From Desulfofundulus luciae (GTDB lineage: Bacteria; Bacillota; Desulfotomaculia; Desulfotomaculales; Desulfovirgulaceae): a stretch of DNA of 64,000 bases. A program made the position numbers and the translations under genes. The notes beneath the pieces are model-generated. The model made no database searches and had not been told where the DNA came from. It saw only the letters and a list, made by a program, of their open reading frames with translations. The stretch lies in assembly GCF_030813795.1 (NCBI RefSeq), contig NZ_JAUSUX010000007.1, positions 1-64,000 on the forward strand, written 5' to 3'. Below are positions 27,135 through 36,032 of the stretch, piece by piece. How positions within the stretch are numbered: position 1 is the first letter of the stretch; every line of letters begins with the position of its first letter.

Positions 27135-27329
27135 ACCGGCTCACCCCAAAGTTTAAGATCCATAAGTTGTAATTCAAGTTGTAATTCGCCCTGCCCTGGT
27201 TAATTTCCTGCCGGAACCTCCGAAAGAAACAGGGGCGGGTTTAAATTTATCAACATTTTTATTACCAACATTTTTATGCGGAAGGTATTGCAGATTTACA
27301 CGGTGAAATAATTAAAAAAAGGCAGGTGC

Positions 27330-30002
27330 GTGATTTTGCAGGCAAGCACGTTTCTAATCCTGGACGGCAACAGCCTGGTTCACCGGGCTTTTCATGCCAT
27401 ACCCCACCTGGCAACCAGTCTAGGGGTAGCAACCAATGCCGTCTACGGTTTTACCAATATGCTTTTTAAAGTCCTCAAAGAAGTCAAACCTGACCTGGTA
27501 GCCGTTTGCTTTGATAAGGGGAGGGTTACCTTCCGCCACGATCATTATGAGGACTACAAGGCCCACCGTCCTGCTACCCCCGATGAATTGCGCCCCCAGT
27601 TTCCCCTGATCAAAGAAGTTTTAGCGGCCATGAACATCCCCGTGCTGGAATGTGAGGGATACGAGGCTGATGATCTAATCGGTACGCTGGCCGGCCGGGC
27701 GGAGCAGGCGGGAATTTCCAGCATTATCGTTACCGGTGACCAGGATACCCTGCAGCTGGTTTCACCCCTGACCAGGGTGTTCCTCACCCGCAAGGGAATC
27801 AGTGAACTGGAGGAATACACTGAAGGCCGGGTGTGGGAACGTTTTGGTATTACCCCGGCACAGTTTCCCGATTATAAGGGACTGGTTGGAGATCCTTCCG
27901 ACAATATTCCCGGGGTACCGGGAATTGGTCCCAAAACGGCTAAAGCCTTACTTAAGGAATACGGCAGCCTGGAAGAAGTGGTGTCCCAAATCGACACCCT
28001 GCCCGGCCGCCACCGGGACAAAATACGCCAGCACCAGGAGCAGGCCTTGCTCTCCAAACGACTGGCCACCATTGAGCGGGAGGTACCCCTGGAGATTGAC
28101 CTGGACGCCTTTCGCTGGCCGGGGCCGGATTACAATCAGTTGCTGGCCCTTTTCAGCAGGCTGGAATTTAAAACCTTAATCCGGGCCATCAGGCAGGAGC
28201 TGGGACAAAAGGAAGAGGATGAGGGAAGGCAACCTGGCCGGGAGGTGGAAACCTACCGGGTAACCTTCCGGCACCTCACCGGCCGGGAAGAGTTGTCCCG
28301 TTTGGTGGAACTGTGCCGGCGCGCAGGCCGGGTAGCCATAGCTCTGAGTGGGAGCCGCCAGGACGGCATAGGGGCGGCTGCCCTGGCCTTAAAAACTCCC
28401 CAGGACAATCCCAAAGCACCTTATCTCTCAATTTTTTATCTGGACCCGGGGGACCCTAGCACCGGCCCGGCAGCCCTGGACGCCCTGGCCGGAATTGTCC
28501 GCGACCCCGAAATAGAAAAATTCCTCCATGACGGCAAGAGCGCCCTCTGGCTTTTACAAAAGCACGGCCTCGCCCTGAACAACATGGCCTTTGATACCAT
28601 GGTGGCGGCTTACCTGCTCAATCCCGCCTCGGCCAACCAGGAACTGGCGGACCTGGCCCTGGAACATTTAAAAGTTGTCCTGCCCACCCGGGGCGAGGAA
28701 GCCCTGGCGGCCCGGGCCGACGTCATCTGGCGCCTGTCGGAACTGCTAGCCGAAAAGTTGCGCCTGGCGGAAATGGAAAGGCTGTATTACGAAGTGGAGC
28801 TGCCCCTGGTAGCCGTCCTGGCCGACATGGAAATGACCGGGGTAGCCGTGGATGGACAATACCTGGAGGAAATGTCCGGGGAACTGGAGATAAAGATCGC
28901 CACTTTAGCGGAAAAGATTTACCGTCTGGCCGGGGAACAGTTCAACATCAACTCCACCCGCCAACTGGGCTACATCCTTTTTGAAAAGCTGGAATTGCCC
29001 GTGATCAAAAAAACCAAAACGAGCTATTCCACCGATGCCTCCGTGCTGGAGGAACTGGCCAACGCCCATCCCATTATTCCTTTATTGCTGGAATACCGCC
29101 AGCTGGTGAAATTAAAATCCACCTACGTCGACGGTCTGGCCGCCCTGATCAATCCCGAAACGGGCCGGCTGCACACCACCTTCCACCAGACGGTAACGGC
29201 TACCGGACGGCTTTCCAGCTCCGACCCCAACTTGCAAAACATCCCCATCCGCATGGAGGAAGGACGCAAAATCAGGAGGGTTTTCATCCCCCGCCGGGAG
29301 GGAAACCTGATCCTCACCGCCGACTACTCCCAGATCGAGCTGCGGATTCTGGCCCACATGTCCGGGGATCCCAACCTGCTGGAAGCCTTCCGCCAGGGCC
29401 AGGACATCCACGCCCGGACGGCCGCCGAGGTTTTCGGCGTGGCCATCACCGAAGTAACGGCCGACATGCGGGGCCGGGCAAAGGCAGTTAATTTTGGGAT
29501 TGTCTACGGCATCAGTGATTATGGCCTGGCCCGGGACATCAATGTCTCCCGCCAGGAGGCCCGGCTATACATCGAAAACTACTTTGCCCGTTACGCGGGA
29601 GTAAAGGCCTTTATAGAGCGGACCATCCAGCAGGCCCGGGAGAAAGGTTACGTAACCACCCTTTTAAACCGGCGCCGCTACCTGCCGGATCTCTTTAGCG
29701 CCAACCGCAACGTGCGCATGTTTGGCGAGCGTACCGCCATCAATACACCCATTCAGGGCAGCGCTGCCGACATCATCAAGCTGGCCATGGTGCGCATTCA
29801 CCGGGAATTAAAGGAGCGGGGACTGGCCACCAGGATGATCCTTCAGGTGCACGACGAATTGATTTTCGACATGCCCGCCGGGGAGCTGCCGGAGGTTTCC
29901 GAACTGGTCCGCCGGCACATGGAAAACGCCCTGGTGCTGGATGTCCCGCTGGTGGTAGACATGAAGCTGGGGCCAAACTGGTACGAGGTGAAGAAAATTT
30001 AG
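27330..30002 (+). CDS. polA: DNA polymerase I
   Basis: The 890-residue repair and Okazaki-fragment polymerase has an N-terminal 5'-3' nuclease (about 1-290: DGNSLVHRAFHA, YEADDLIGTL, PSDNIPGVPGIGPKTA). The middle 3'-5' exonuclease-like domain lacks an obvious full carboxylate set, so proofreading is probably inactive as in Bacillus/Thermus enzymes. The family A polymerase domain is complete (TADYSQIELRILAHMSG, RAKAVNFGIVYGIS, QVHDELIFD). The start is GTG with AGGTG just upstream. It is followed 11 bases later by mutM in an apparent repair operon. Confidence 0.97.
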   Translation: MILQASTFLILDGNSLVHRAFHAIPHLATSLGVATNAVYGFTNMLFKVLKEVKPDLVAVCFDKGRVTFRHDHYEDYKAHRPATPDELRPQFPLIKEVLAAMNIPVLECEGYEADDLIGTLAGRAEQAGISSIIVTGDQDTLQLVSPLTRVFLTRKGISELEEYTEGRVWERFGITPAQFPDYKGLVGDPSDNIPGVPGIGPKTAKALLKEYGSLEEVVSQIDTLPGRHRDKIRQHQEQALLSKRLATIEREVPLEIDLDAFRWPGPDYNQLLALFSRLEFKTLIRAIRQELGQKEEDEGRQPGREVETYRVTFRHLTGREELSRLVELCRRAGRVAIALSGSRQDGIGAAALALKTPQDNPKAPYLSIFYLDPGDPSTGPAALDALAGIVRDPEIEKFLHDGKSALWLLQKHGLALNNMAFDTMVAAYLLNPASANQELADLALEHLKVVLPTRGEEALAARADVIWRLSELLAEKLRLAEMERLYYEVELPLVAVLADMEMTGVAVDGQYLEEMSGELEIKIATLAEKIYRLAGEQFNINSTRQLGYILFEKLELPVIKKTKTSYSTDASVLEELANAHPIIPLLLEYRQLVKLKSTYVDGLAALINPETGRLHTTFHQTVTATGRLSSSDPNLQNIPIRMEEGRKIRRVFIPRREGNLILTADYSQIELRILAHMSGDPNLLEAFRQGQDIHARTAAEVFGVAITEVTADMRGRAKAVNFGIVYGISDYGLARDINVSRQEARLYIENYFARYAGVKAFIERTIQQAREKGYVTTLLNRRRYLPDLFSANRNVRMFGERTAINTPIQGSAADIIKLAMVRIHRELKERGLATRMILQVHDELIFDMPAGELPEVSELVRRHMENALVLDVPLVVDMKLGPNWYEVKKI

Positions 30003-30013
30003 GAGCGAGGTCC

Positions 30014-30838
30014 ATGCCCGAATTACCGGAGGTAGAAACGGTCAAGCGCACCCTGCAGGAAAAATTGCCTGGCCTCACCATCTGCAGGGCGGACATCTAT
30101 CTTCCTAAAATCATCCAGATGCCGTCACCGGAGGAATTCTGCCGTCAGGTGGTGGACAAAACATTCCTGGACGTGGGCCGCCGGGGCAAGTACCTTTTAA
30201 TCTCCCTTTCCCGGGGGCTGGTGCTGGTCGTCCACCTGCGCATGACAGGGCGACTGGTCTACACCGTCACGGATGAGCCCCGGTCCAAACACACCCACCT
30301 GATTTTTCACCTGAACAACGGCCACCAGCTGCGCTTTACCGATATGCGCCAGTTCGGCCGCTTCTGGCTTGTGCCGGAAAAGGATCTGCAGGCCGTCGGC
30401 GGCCTGAAAGACCTGGGAGTGGAGCCTTTAAGCCGGGAATTTACCATAGAATTTCTGGAGAAGGAATTAAAGGCGCGGCGCACCCGTTTAAAACCCCTTT
30501 TGCTGGATCAGACATTCATTTCCGGTCTGGGAAACATTTACGTAGATGAAGTGCTCCACCGAGCGGGTCTGCACCCCTCAAGACCGGCAAACACCCTCAC
30601 CACCGGGGAAGCACAGGCCCTTTTCCGGGCCATCCGGGCGGTGCTGGAAGAAGGGATTGCCGGCCGGGGTACCAGCGTGAGGGACTATGTGGACGGCACG
30701 GGACGGCCCGGTACCTTTCAAGAAAAACTAAGGGTTTACGGCAAAAGCGGCCGGCCTTGCATGCAGTGCGGCAAACCCATCGAACGCCTGCGCCTCGGCG
30801 GCCGCAGCACCTACTTCTGCCCCGGATGCCAGAAGTAA
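30014..30838 (+). CDS. mutM: Formamidopyrimidine-DNA glycosylase (Fpg)
   Basis: This 274-residue base-excision enzyme removes 8-oxoguanine and formamidopyrimidines and nicks the abasic site. The catalytic N-terminus PELPEVETV exposes Pro2 and Glu3. The conserved Lys is in GRRGKYLL. The helix-two-turn-helix contains QTFISGLGNIYVDE. The C-terminal zinc finger has CMQCGKPI...YFCPGC. The order polA-mutM is common in Firmicutes and the gap is only 11 bases. Confidence 0.97.
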   Translation: MPELPEVETVKRTLQEKLPGLTICRADIYLPKIIQMPSPEEFCRQVVDKTFLDVGRRGKYLLISLSRGLVLVVHLRMTGRLVYTVTDEPRSKHTHLIFHLNNGHQLRFTDMRQFGRFWLVPEKDLQAVGGLKDLGVEPLSREFTIEFLEKELKARRTRLKPLLLDQTFISGLGNIYVDEVLHRAGLHPSRPANTLTTGEAQALFRAIRAVLEEGIAGRGTSVRDYVDGTGRPGTFQEKLRVYGKSGRPCMQCGKPIERLRLGGRSTYFCPGCQK

Positions 30839-30921
30839 CCGGGGCTTCACAATCACGATTCGACCAGTCCTCCCATACAAATGTTAGAAGACTTTTAAAA
30901 CCTCCCGGGAGGGACTGGTCA

Positions 30922-31569
30922 GTGGAATTATTCACCATCATCATTTTTGCTCTCGCCCTGAATATGGACGCCTTCGGCACCGGGGTAGCCTACGGGGTAA
31001 AGGGTATCAGGTTGCCCTTCTCTTCCGTACTGATCATCAGCCTCATGTCGGTGACGGCCATCAGCCTTTCCATGATCGCGGGCAACCTGGTGGCCCAGGC
31101 GATCCCGGTAAGCTTTGCCCGGCGCCTGGGTGGGGTCATCTTAATACTCATTGGTCTTTGGACAATGTTTCAGGCTCTCAGGGAAGGAAATAAAAGAGTT
31201 AAACCCCCTGCATACGAAGAAGAGCCCCATACGGTGTTTCAAATACGGATCCGCTCCCTGGCGGTAATGGTCCAGGTGCTGCGGGAACCCCACCGGGCCG
31301 ACCTGGACCGCTCGGGCGTAATCTCCGCCGGGGAGGCCATTTTGCTGGGCCTTGGCCTGGCCCTGGACGCCTTCGGAGCCGGCTTTGCCTTTTCCATGCT
31401 GGGTTTGGACCTGATGCTTACCGCCCTTTTAGTTGGTACCGGACTTATAATCACTACATATGCGGGGCTGCTGGCCGGCCGGGGGTTTGGTGCCACCGCT
31501 CTTGGCCGCCAGTTCTCCGCCCTGCCCGGCTGCATTTTAATCCTGCTGGGGTTATTCAAATTACGGTAA
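30922..31569 (+). CDS. ytaF: Sporulation membrane protein YtaF (MntP-like)
   Basis: The 215-residue polytopic membrane protein belongs to the YtaF branch of the MntP/manganese-exporter fold. It has paired repeats ALALNMDAFGTGVAYGVKGI and LALDAFGAGFAF, each carrying the conserved Asp in a membrane helix. The central cytosolic insertion (about residues 90-135) is charged and includes a DLDRSGVISAGE segment resembling a calcium-binding loop. The start is the GTG at 30922 with GGGAGGG eight bases upstream; the longer open frame overlapping mutM is not used. It follows polA-mutM as in many spore formers. coaE, often found here, is absent. Confidence 0.88.
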   Translation: MELFTIIIFALALNMDAFGTGVAYGVKGIRLPFSSVLIISLMSVTAISLSMIAGNLVAQAIPVSFARRLGGVILILIGLWTMFQALREGNKRVKPPAYEEEPHTVFQIRIRSLAVMVQVLREPHRADLDRSGVISAGEAILLGLGLALDAFGAGFAFSMLGLDLMLTALLVGTGLIITTYAGLLAGRGFGATALGRQFSALPGCILILLGLFKLR

Positions 31570-31677
31570 GGTAGGGCCGCATGCAGGAACCCAGCCCTGC
31601 AGGAGCGAATTGCTTGTACATAATAAGGGAAATCAGGGGACTATTTTTAATTTTTTATTTGCTGGAGTGATGACTGC

Positions 31678-32247
31678 TTGTCTTTACACCTGAAGAGGAG
31701 TAAAGGCTTCAAGGTACGGTTGTTTTTCTTCATCTTATCGTTGCTGGCCATCCTGAACATCGATCACCTGGGCCGGCTCATCTACCCCTTCCCTTACCGG
31801 GAAACGGTAATGGAGTATGCCGCCGGCCGCGGGCTGGATCCTTACCTGGTAGCGGCGGTGATTAAAACCGAGAGCAACTTTAATCCCCGGGCCACATCCC
31901 GCCGGGGCGCCCGGGGGTTGATGCAGGTAATGCCGGAAACGGGAACCTGGGCGGCTAAAAAAATGGGCCTGTCCTGCTACCACCCGGACCTGCTGTATGA
32001 TCCGGAATTCAATATCCGCATTGGCACCTGGTATTTAGCCGACCTGTACCGGACTTTTAACCGGGACACCATCCTGGTTCTGGCTGCCTATAACGGCGGG
32101 CAGGGAAACGTGCAAAAATGGCTGGAACAGCAGCACTGGACAGGTGAAAAAAGCAAACTGGACCAGATCCCTTTTGCCGAAACCAGGGAGTTTGTCCGTA
32201 AAGTGCTCTGGAACTACCAGGTTTACCGTTATCTTTACGGGAGGTGA
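31678..32247 (+). CDS. Lytic transglycosylase (SLT domain), membrane-anchored
   Basis: The 189-residue protein has an uncleaved N-terminal membrane segment (about 12-28) followed by an SLT domain. The catalytic Glu is in AAVIKTESNFNPRATSR, with GARGLMQVMPETG and LAAYNGGQGNV completing the lysozyme-like fold. It cleaves the MurNAc-GlcNAc bond in peptidoglycan outside the cell. The start is a TTG with GGAG about 11 bases upstream. The stop overlaps the ribosome site of the next gene. Confidence 0.9.
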   Translation: MSLHLKRSKGFKVRLFFFILSLLAILNIDHLGRLIYPFPYRETVMEYAAGRGLDPYLVAAVIKTESNFNPRATSRRGARGLMQVMPETGTWAAKKMGLSCYHPDLLYDPEFNIRIGTWYLADLYRTFNRDTILVLAAYNGGQGNVQKWLEQQHWTGEKSKLDQIPFAETREFVRKVLWNYQVYRYLYGR

Positions 32248-32252
32248 CTGCG

Positions 32253-33251
32253 GTGAAAAACACAATTAAGGGAGCCTTTTACGGTGCCGCAGTGGGGGAT
32301 GCCCTGGGCGGCCCGGTGGAACTGATGAGTGCCGACGAAATCCGCGAAAAGTACGGCGTCCTGAAGGATATGGTCGGCGGCGGTTGGCTGAATTTAGAAC
32401 CCGGGGAATATACCGATGATACCCAGATGACCCTGGCGGTAGCCCGGGGCATCCTGGCCAACCCCGTCTCCCCCATTGGAGAAATCGGGCGCGGCTTCAT
32501 CCGCTGGTACCAGTCCAGGCCCAAGGACATCGGCAACACCACTTTAATGTCCTTCCGTAATTTCCTGCGCACGGGCAACTGGCAGGAAGCCTCCCGCCTT
32601 ACCGCCCAGGCCCTGAACAAGCTCGACTCCAATGGAGGGCTGATGCGCACCCTGCCGGTGAGCTTCGGTTACTGGCACAACCTTTCGGCCATGGCCAAAT
32701 GGTCGGTGGAAATAGCTTACATGACCCATTACAGCCAGGAGGGCGCTGCCTGCTGCCTGTTTTACAACCTGCTGATCTACCTGCTGGGGTCCCAACGGCA
32801 TGTAAACCGGCGGGAAGCAGTAACCCGTGCCCTGCACCTGACGGATCAATACTGCAACCAGACAGGCATTAAGCCGAGCAAATTTTTCTGGTATATTATC
32901 CGCCACATCCAGAAGGGTGCGCCGGAGGTTGTCCCCCGGGGCAGCGCCCTGGATACCCTGGCCGCAGCGCTGCAGTGCTTTTTGAATACGGAAAGTTTTG
33001 AAGATGCCCTTATTACGGTAGTCAACCGGGGGGATGATACGGATACCGCCGGTACGGTAACCGGCGGCCTGGCCGGAATCCATTACGGCTTTGAGGCCAT
33101 CCCCCATAGATGGCTGAAGGCGCTCAAGAACACCGAACCACTGGATGAAGTGATAGAAGGGTTTTATCAGCTGATCAAAAGCCGCGAGCATAACCCGGAC
33201 CCCGCCGCCCCGGCAGATTATTCCCGGGCCTGGCCCACCTGCTGGAACTGA
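32253..33251 (+). CDS. ADP-ribosylglycohydrolase family protein
   Basis: The 332-residue protein removes ADP-ribose or related groups (DraG/ARH fold). Metal-site motifs are GAAVGDALGGPVE at the N-terminus, YTDDTQMTLAVARG, and GDDTDTAGTVTGGLAG near the C-terminus, giving the two-magnesium centre. GGGAGGT is about seven bases before the GTG at 32253. A GTG at 32244 is in frame but too close. Its substrate is unknown, and no ADP-ribosyltransferase gene is seen nearby. Close spacing suggests cotranscription with the transglycosylase. Confidence 0.9.
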   Translation: MKNTIKGAFYGAAVGDALGGPVELMSADEIREKYGVLKDMVGGGWLNLEPGEYTDDTQMTLAVARGILANPVSPIGEIGRGFIRWYQSRPKDIGNTTLMSFRNFLRTGNWQEASRLTAQALNKLDSNGGLMRTLPVSFGYWHNLSAMAKWSVEIAYMTHYSQEGAACCLFYNLLIYLLGSQRHVNRREAVTRALHLTDQYCNQTGIKPSKFFWYIIRHIQKGAPEVVPRGSALDTLAAALQCFLNTESFEDALITVVNRGDDTDTAGTVTGGLAGIHYGFEAIPHRWLKALKNTEPLDEVIEGFYQLIKSREHNPDPAAPADYSRAWPTCWN

Positions 33252-33286
33252 GCGGTGGCTCTTTAAAAACTAATGATGTTACTGGA

Positions 33287-33469
33287 TTAAAGTGGGCTCC
33301 ACTGGTTTAAAGCCTCATTCATGCTCCCGCTCCGGAAACCCTGTATATCGAGAGTTACATAGGTATATCCCAGTTGCTTTAATTTTCCACCAATTTCACC
33401 GGATCGCTGGATAATGTAAGTAAGATAATCCCCTGACACCTCTATCAGTCTTTCGCCGTAAAATGTGAA
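33287..33469 (-). pseudogene. 3' remnant of larE (sacrificial sulfur transferase)
   Basis: The minus strand reads about 60 residues with no start codon or upstream gene, including LKQLGYTYVTLDIQGFRSG and SMNEAL, then TAA. This is the characteristic C-terminal end of LarE/ExsB-type proteins, which build the nickel-pincer cofactor of lactate racemase. The frame is intact over this piece, but the first 200 or so residues are missing. The rest of the 33252-33585 gap holds only a hairpin at 33472-33494 (TCCTCCGG/CCGGAGGA). Confidence 0.65.
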
Positions 33470-33585
33470 CTTCCTCCGGAACAGGCCCGGAGGACAGGAT
33501 CTATATTTTCTAATGCAGGAATTTTTTGTTTTGATGTAGAAAAAAGGCCCTGTTATTTAATCTGGACTTACAGGAGTGAGATGGG

Positions 33586-34344
33586 GTGGGGTTTTTGAGC
33601 CGCAGCAAAGGATCGATACTTCTGGTGGAAGACTCTACGTTAACCAGGTTTTATTCCAGGAGGCTTTTAGAAAATAACGGTTATGAAGTAACAGAGGCGG
33701 CCAGCGGGGAAGAAGCCCTGGTCAAAATAAGGGAAAGGCTTGATCCATTTGATCTTGTTATTATAGACATTAACCTGCCCGGTATCGATGGCCTGACCAC
33801 TATAGAAAAAATAAAAGCTATCCCGCATTACCGTTATGTTCCGGTGATGATTATGACTGTTGAAGCAAAGATATCCACGGTTAAGCAGGCCATCCAGGTT
33901 GGCGCCATCGAATACCTTTGCAAGCCCTTCAGTTCCGAACAATTGCTGCAGCGGGTAGAAAAGCTTATTGGACGCAGCGAAGACCCCCGTGAAATTTTAG
34001 AAAGGATGCTTAGATTAGAAATTAACCGCGCCAAGAGAGGAAATTCAAAATTCTCCCTGGTACTGGCGCAGAGAACAGCAGCCGGCAGGTTCAACACAGC
34101 AAGTGTAAAGAGGATTCTACAGAAAAAGCTGCGTGAAATTGACGAGGTGCTGATGCTTGATGATAACCTCCTGGCGCTGGTACTTCCTTTAACAGATAAG
34201 GAAGGAGCAGCCACCGTAATAAAAAAGCTGCAGGAATGGGTGGCTGAAAAAGGGTGGCGCTTTGGCCTGGCGGTTTACCCGGAAAACGGCGGGAACGGCA
34301 AAGAATTGTTCGGGTACGCCCAAACCGCGATTTCAAGAAGCTAG
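33586..34344 (+). CDS. Response regulator with a degenerate GGDEF-like output
   Basis: The 252-residue protein has a receiver domain at about 8-125: phospho-acceptor Asp in VIIDINLPGIDG, acidic pair in LLVEDSTL, and Lys in YLCKPFSS. The C-terminal part (about 135-250) resembles a diguanylate cyclase fold, but the GGDEF site is replaced by a DDNLLALVLP segment, so it should have no cyclase activity and may be a binding or dimerisation module. The start is GTG with AGGAG nine bases before. No partner kinase is adjacent. Confidence 0.85.
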   Translation: MGFLSRSKGSILLVEDSTLTRFYSRRLLENNGYEVTEAASGEEALVKIRERLDPFDLVIIDINLPGIDGLTTIEKIKAIPHYRYVPVMIMTVEAKISTVKQAIQVGAIEYLCKPFSSEQLLQRVEKLIGRSEDPREILERMLRLEINRAKRGNSKFSLVLAQRTAAGRFNTASVKRILQKKLREIDEVLMLDDNLLALVLPLTDKEGAATVIKKLQEWVAEKGWRFGLAVYPENGGNGKELFGYAQTAISRS

Positions 34345-34377
34345 CAATTAAACTTTTCCCTTCGCCATAAAAAACAA

Positions 34378-34494
34378 GCCTCCTTCGCTACCCAGGTTTT
34401 TATGTAAGTGGTAACCGAAGGAGGCTGAATCCGGTGTGGCTTGCGTGCCTTTTTAATACCACCGGACTAGACTTTTCCCGTATCCGGTGGTATT
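34378..34494. terminator. Two tandem hairpins between the response regulator and the tRNA cluster
   Basis: GCCTCCTTCG pairs with CGAAGGAGGC (34378-34425), and AATACCACCGGA pairs perfectly with TCCGGTGGTATT (34455-34494). They probably end the convergent transcripts. U tracts are weak. Confidence 0.5.
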
Positions 34495-34531
34495 TGATCC
34501 CAGGATCGCAGGGCCTTAATTTTTCTGTTTT

Positions 34532-34615
34532 TGGTGCGGGCGGGGAGACTTGAACTCCCACGGGTTGCCCCACCGGATCCTAAGTCCGGCGCGTCTGCCA
34601 TTCCGCCACGCCCGC
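34532..34615 (-). tRNA. tRNA-Leu (anticodon TAG)
   Basis: A class II tRNA with a long variable arm: acceptor GCGGGCG/CGCCCGC, anticodon stem CCGGA/TCCGG around CTTAGGA, CCA encoded. Confidence 0.95.
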
Positions 34616-34623
34616 ATAAAAAC

Positions 34624-34699
34624 TGGTGAGCCATGGAGGACTCGAACCTCCGACTCCCTGATTAAAAGTCAGGTGCTCTACCAGCTGAGCTAATGGCCC
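34624..34699 (-). tRNA. tRNA-Lys (anticodon TTT)
   Basis: Cloverleaf complete: anticodon stem CCTGA/TCAGG around CTTTTAA, T-loop TTCGAGT, CCA encoded. It is 8 bases upstream of tRNA-Leu in the same transcript. Confidence 0.95.
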
Positions 34700-34780
34700 A
34701 CTTAATTCCGTAAATATAAAATTATAGTTGGCCGCTGGCAGCAATAACTGCCTCCTGCGACCAACTACTACTGTCTTGTT

Positions 34781-34855
34781 TGGCTGGGGCGGCTGGATTC
34801 GAACCAACGAATGGCGGGTCCAAAGCCCGCTGCCTTACCGCTTGGCTACGCCCCA
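34781..34855 (-). tRNA. tRNA-Gln (anticodon TTG)
   Basis: Acceptor TGGGGCG/CGCCCCA, anticodon stem GCGGG/CCCGC around CTTTGGA, CCA encoded. Confidence 0.95.
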
Positions 34856-34858
34856 GCG

Positions 34859-34936
34859 TGGGGTGGAAGATGGGACTCGAACCCACGACCCCCAGGGCCA
34901 CAACCTGGTGCTCTAACCAACTGAGCTACATCCACC
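34859..34936 (-). tRNA. tRNA-His (anticodon GTG)
   Basis: Anticodon stem CCAGG/CCTGG around TTGTGGC. The extra G at position -1 opposite C73, typical of tRNA-His, is present. CCA is encoded and ends three bases from tRNA-Gln. Confidence 0.95.
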
Positions 34937-35074
34937 ACATGCTGCTGCGCACAGGAACGACACCTTTTTCACGGTGTGCCCCTGCTCCGTCAGCATTTGT
35001 TATTATAACAATCCAATTCCCAAAAGTCAAGGAGATTTTGGTGTTAATTTATGGTAGTAACGGATACCGCCCAA

Positions 35075-35599
35075 TTATACGCAGGCATAAACGGCCGGGG
35101 TATAGCTGGTTTTTTCTTTGAGCAAACGATTATTGTGACTTAATACTTTAAATAGTTGCACATCTCGAGCAAATCCACAACTGGTGAAAAATTTCCTGCC
35201 TGTGTTAGTTACCTGTCTGACATATAAAACAGTACCCTGTTCCAACGCCTGCTCCAGGTAACCCAGCAGTAACCTGCCCAATCCCCTTTCCCGCAATTCT
35301 TTTTTAATCAGTATAATATCAATTTGAATTAAGTCCAATCGTTCCGGGATAAATACGCAGAACCCCACCGGCTGGCCATCGCTGCCGAACATGGAGAGGA
35401 CAAAATGCTCTGACATCTTTTTAAAACCGGGATAGTCGGGATTAATCTCTCCCAGGTCATCAAACAAACAGGAAAGAGTTTCACAAATAAACCACGGTAC
35501 CTTTCCTACCCCCGGCAGGCGGCTGGCAAAATAGGCACCCATTTGCTCTGCCCCTTCCGGAAAGTAAAGATAAAAATGATACTCCCCCTGCGATATCAA
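35075..35599 (-). CDS. GNAT-family N-acetyltransferase
   Basis: The 174-residue protein has the GNAT fold: the acetyl-CoA pyrophosphate loop is in ELRERGLGRLLLGYLEQAL (about 104-122), followed by YVRQVTNTGRKFFTSCGFARD with the C-terminal Asn and Phe typical of the family. The N-terminal half (YLYFPEGAEQMGAYFA) varies between members and does not reveal the substrate. It stands alone beyond the tRNA cluster. Confidence 0.8.
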   Translation of the reverse strand: MISQGEYHFYLYFPEGAEQMGAYFASRLPGVGKVPWFICETLSCLFDDLGEINPDYPGFKKMSEHFVLSMFGSDGQPVGFCVFIPERLDLIQIDIILIKKELRERGLGRLLLGYLEQALEQGTVLYVRQVTNTGRKFFTSCGFARDVQLFKVLSHNNRLLKEKTSYTPAVYACV

Positions 35600-35859
35600 G
35601 GAACCCCCACCACCTCATGAGCGCTCCGTGCGGGTTGCCGGCGTGACCGTGTGTCCCGCGGAGCTTTTCCTCTCTTTAATTTATTATACCAATCTTAATT
35701 ATACCACGGTACTGAGCTTTTGGAATCCCCATCCTATCCATTAATCAAGTGGTTGGAACCAATTTCCAACTTTATCTAAAGCCCTGCACCTTTTTCAGGC
35801 TTCGTTCATACCCTATTATTGAAACCAACAACATACCAGAATAGAAAGGAGGCAAATAT

Positions 35860-35970
35860 ATGGCTCCTGATCCCGGCTACTACTACTACGGCCACTTCTC
35901 CTTCATTCTCTTCTTGATTCTGATCCTGCTGTTCTTCGGCAAGGGCTTCTTCCCCTATCAGGCCCAGTAA
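35860..35970 (+). CDS. 36-residue single-span membrane peptide, YjcZ-like
   Basis: A very short gene with AAGGAGG eight bases before its ATG and a strong terminator right after the stop. The peptide starts with a Tyr/Gly stretch (DPGYYYYGH), then one hydrophobic helix (FILFLILILLFF) and ends FFPYQAQ. This layout resembles the tiny YjcZ/YczO-type spore proteins of Bacillus, though the sequence is not a close match. The composition, translation signals and terminator make it a credible gene. Confidence 0.7.
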   Translation: MAPDPGYYYYGHFSFILFLILILLFFGKGFFPYQAQ

Positions 35971-35980
35971 AAACCTTCAG

Positions 35981-36007
35981 GCCGGGCGCAGAAAAATGGC
36001 GCCCGGC
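35981..36007 (+). terminator. Rho-independent terminator after the small peptide gene
   Basis: GCCGGGCGC (35981-35989) pairs with GCGCCCGGC (35999-36007), followed by TTTCTG. Confidence 0.75.
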
Positions 36008-36032
36008 TTTCTGCTAATGGAATCCAGCAGAA

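Noticed and set aside
34728-34916. Short frames over the tRNA cluster
   Set aside because: They are translations of tRNA genes (WGGWIRTNEW, GLEPTTPR types), a common false call.
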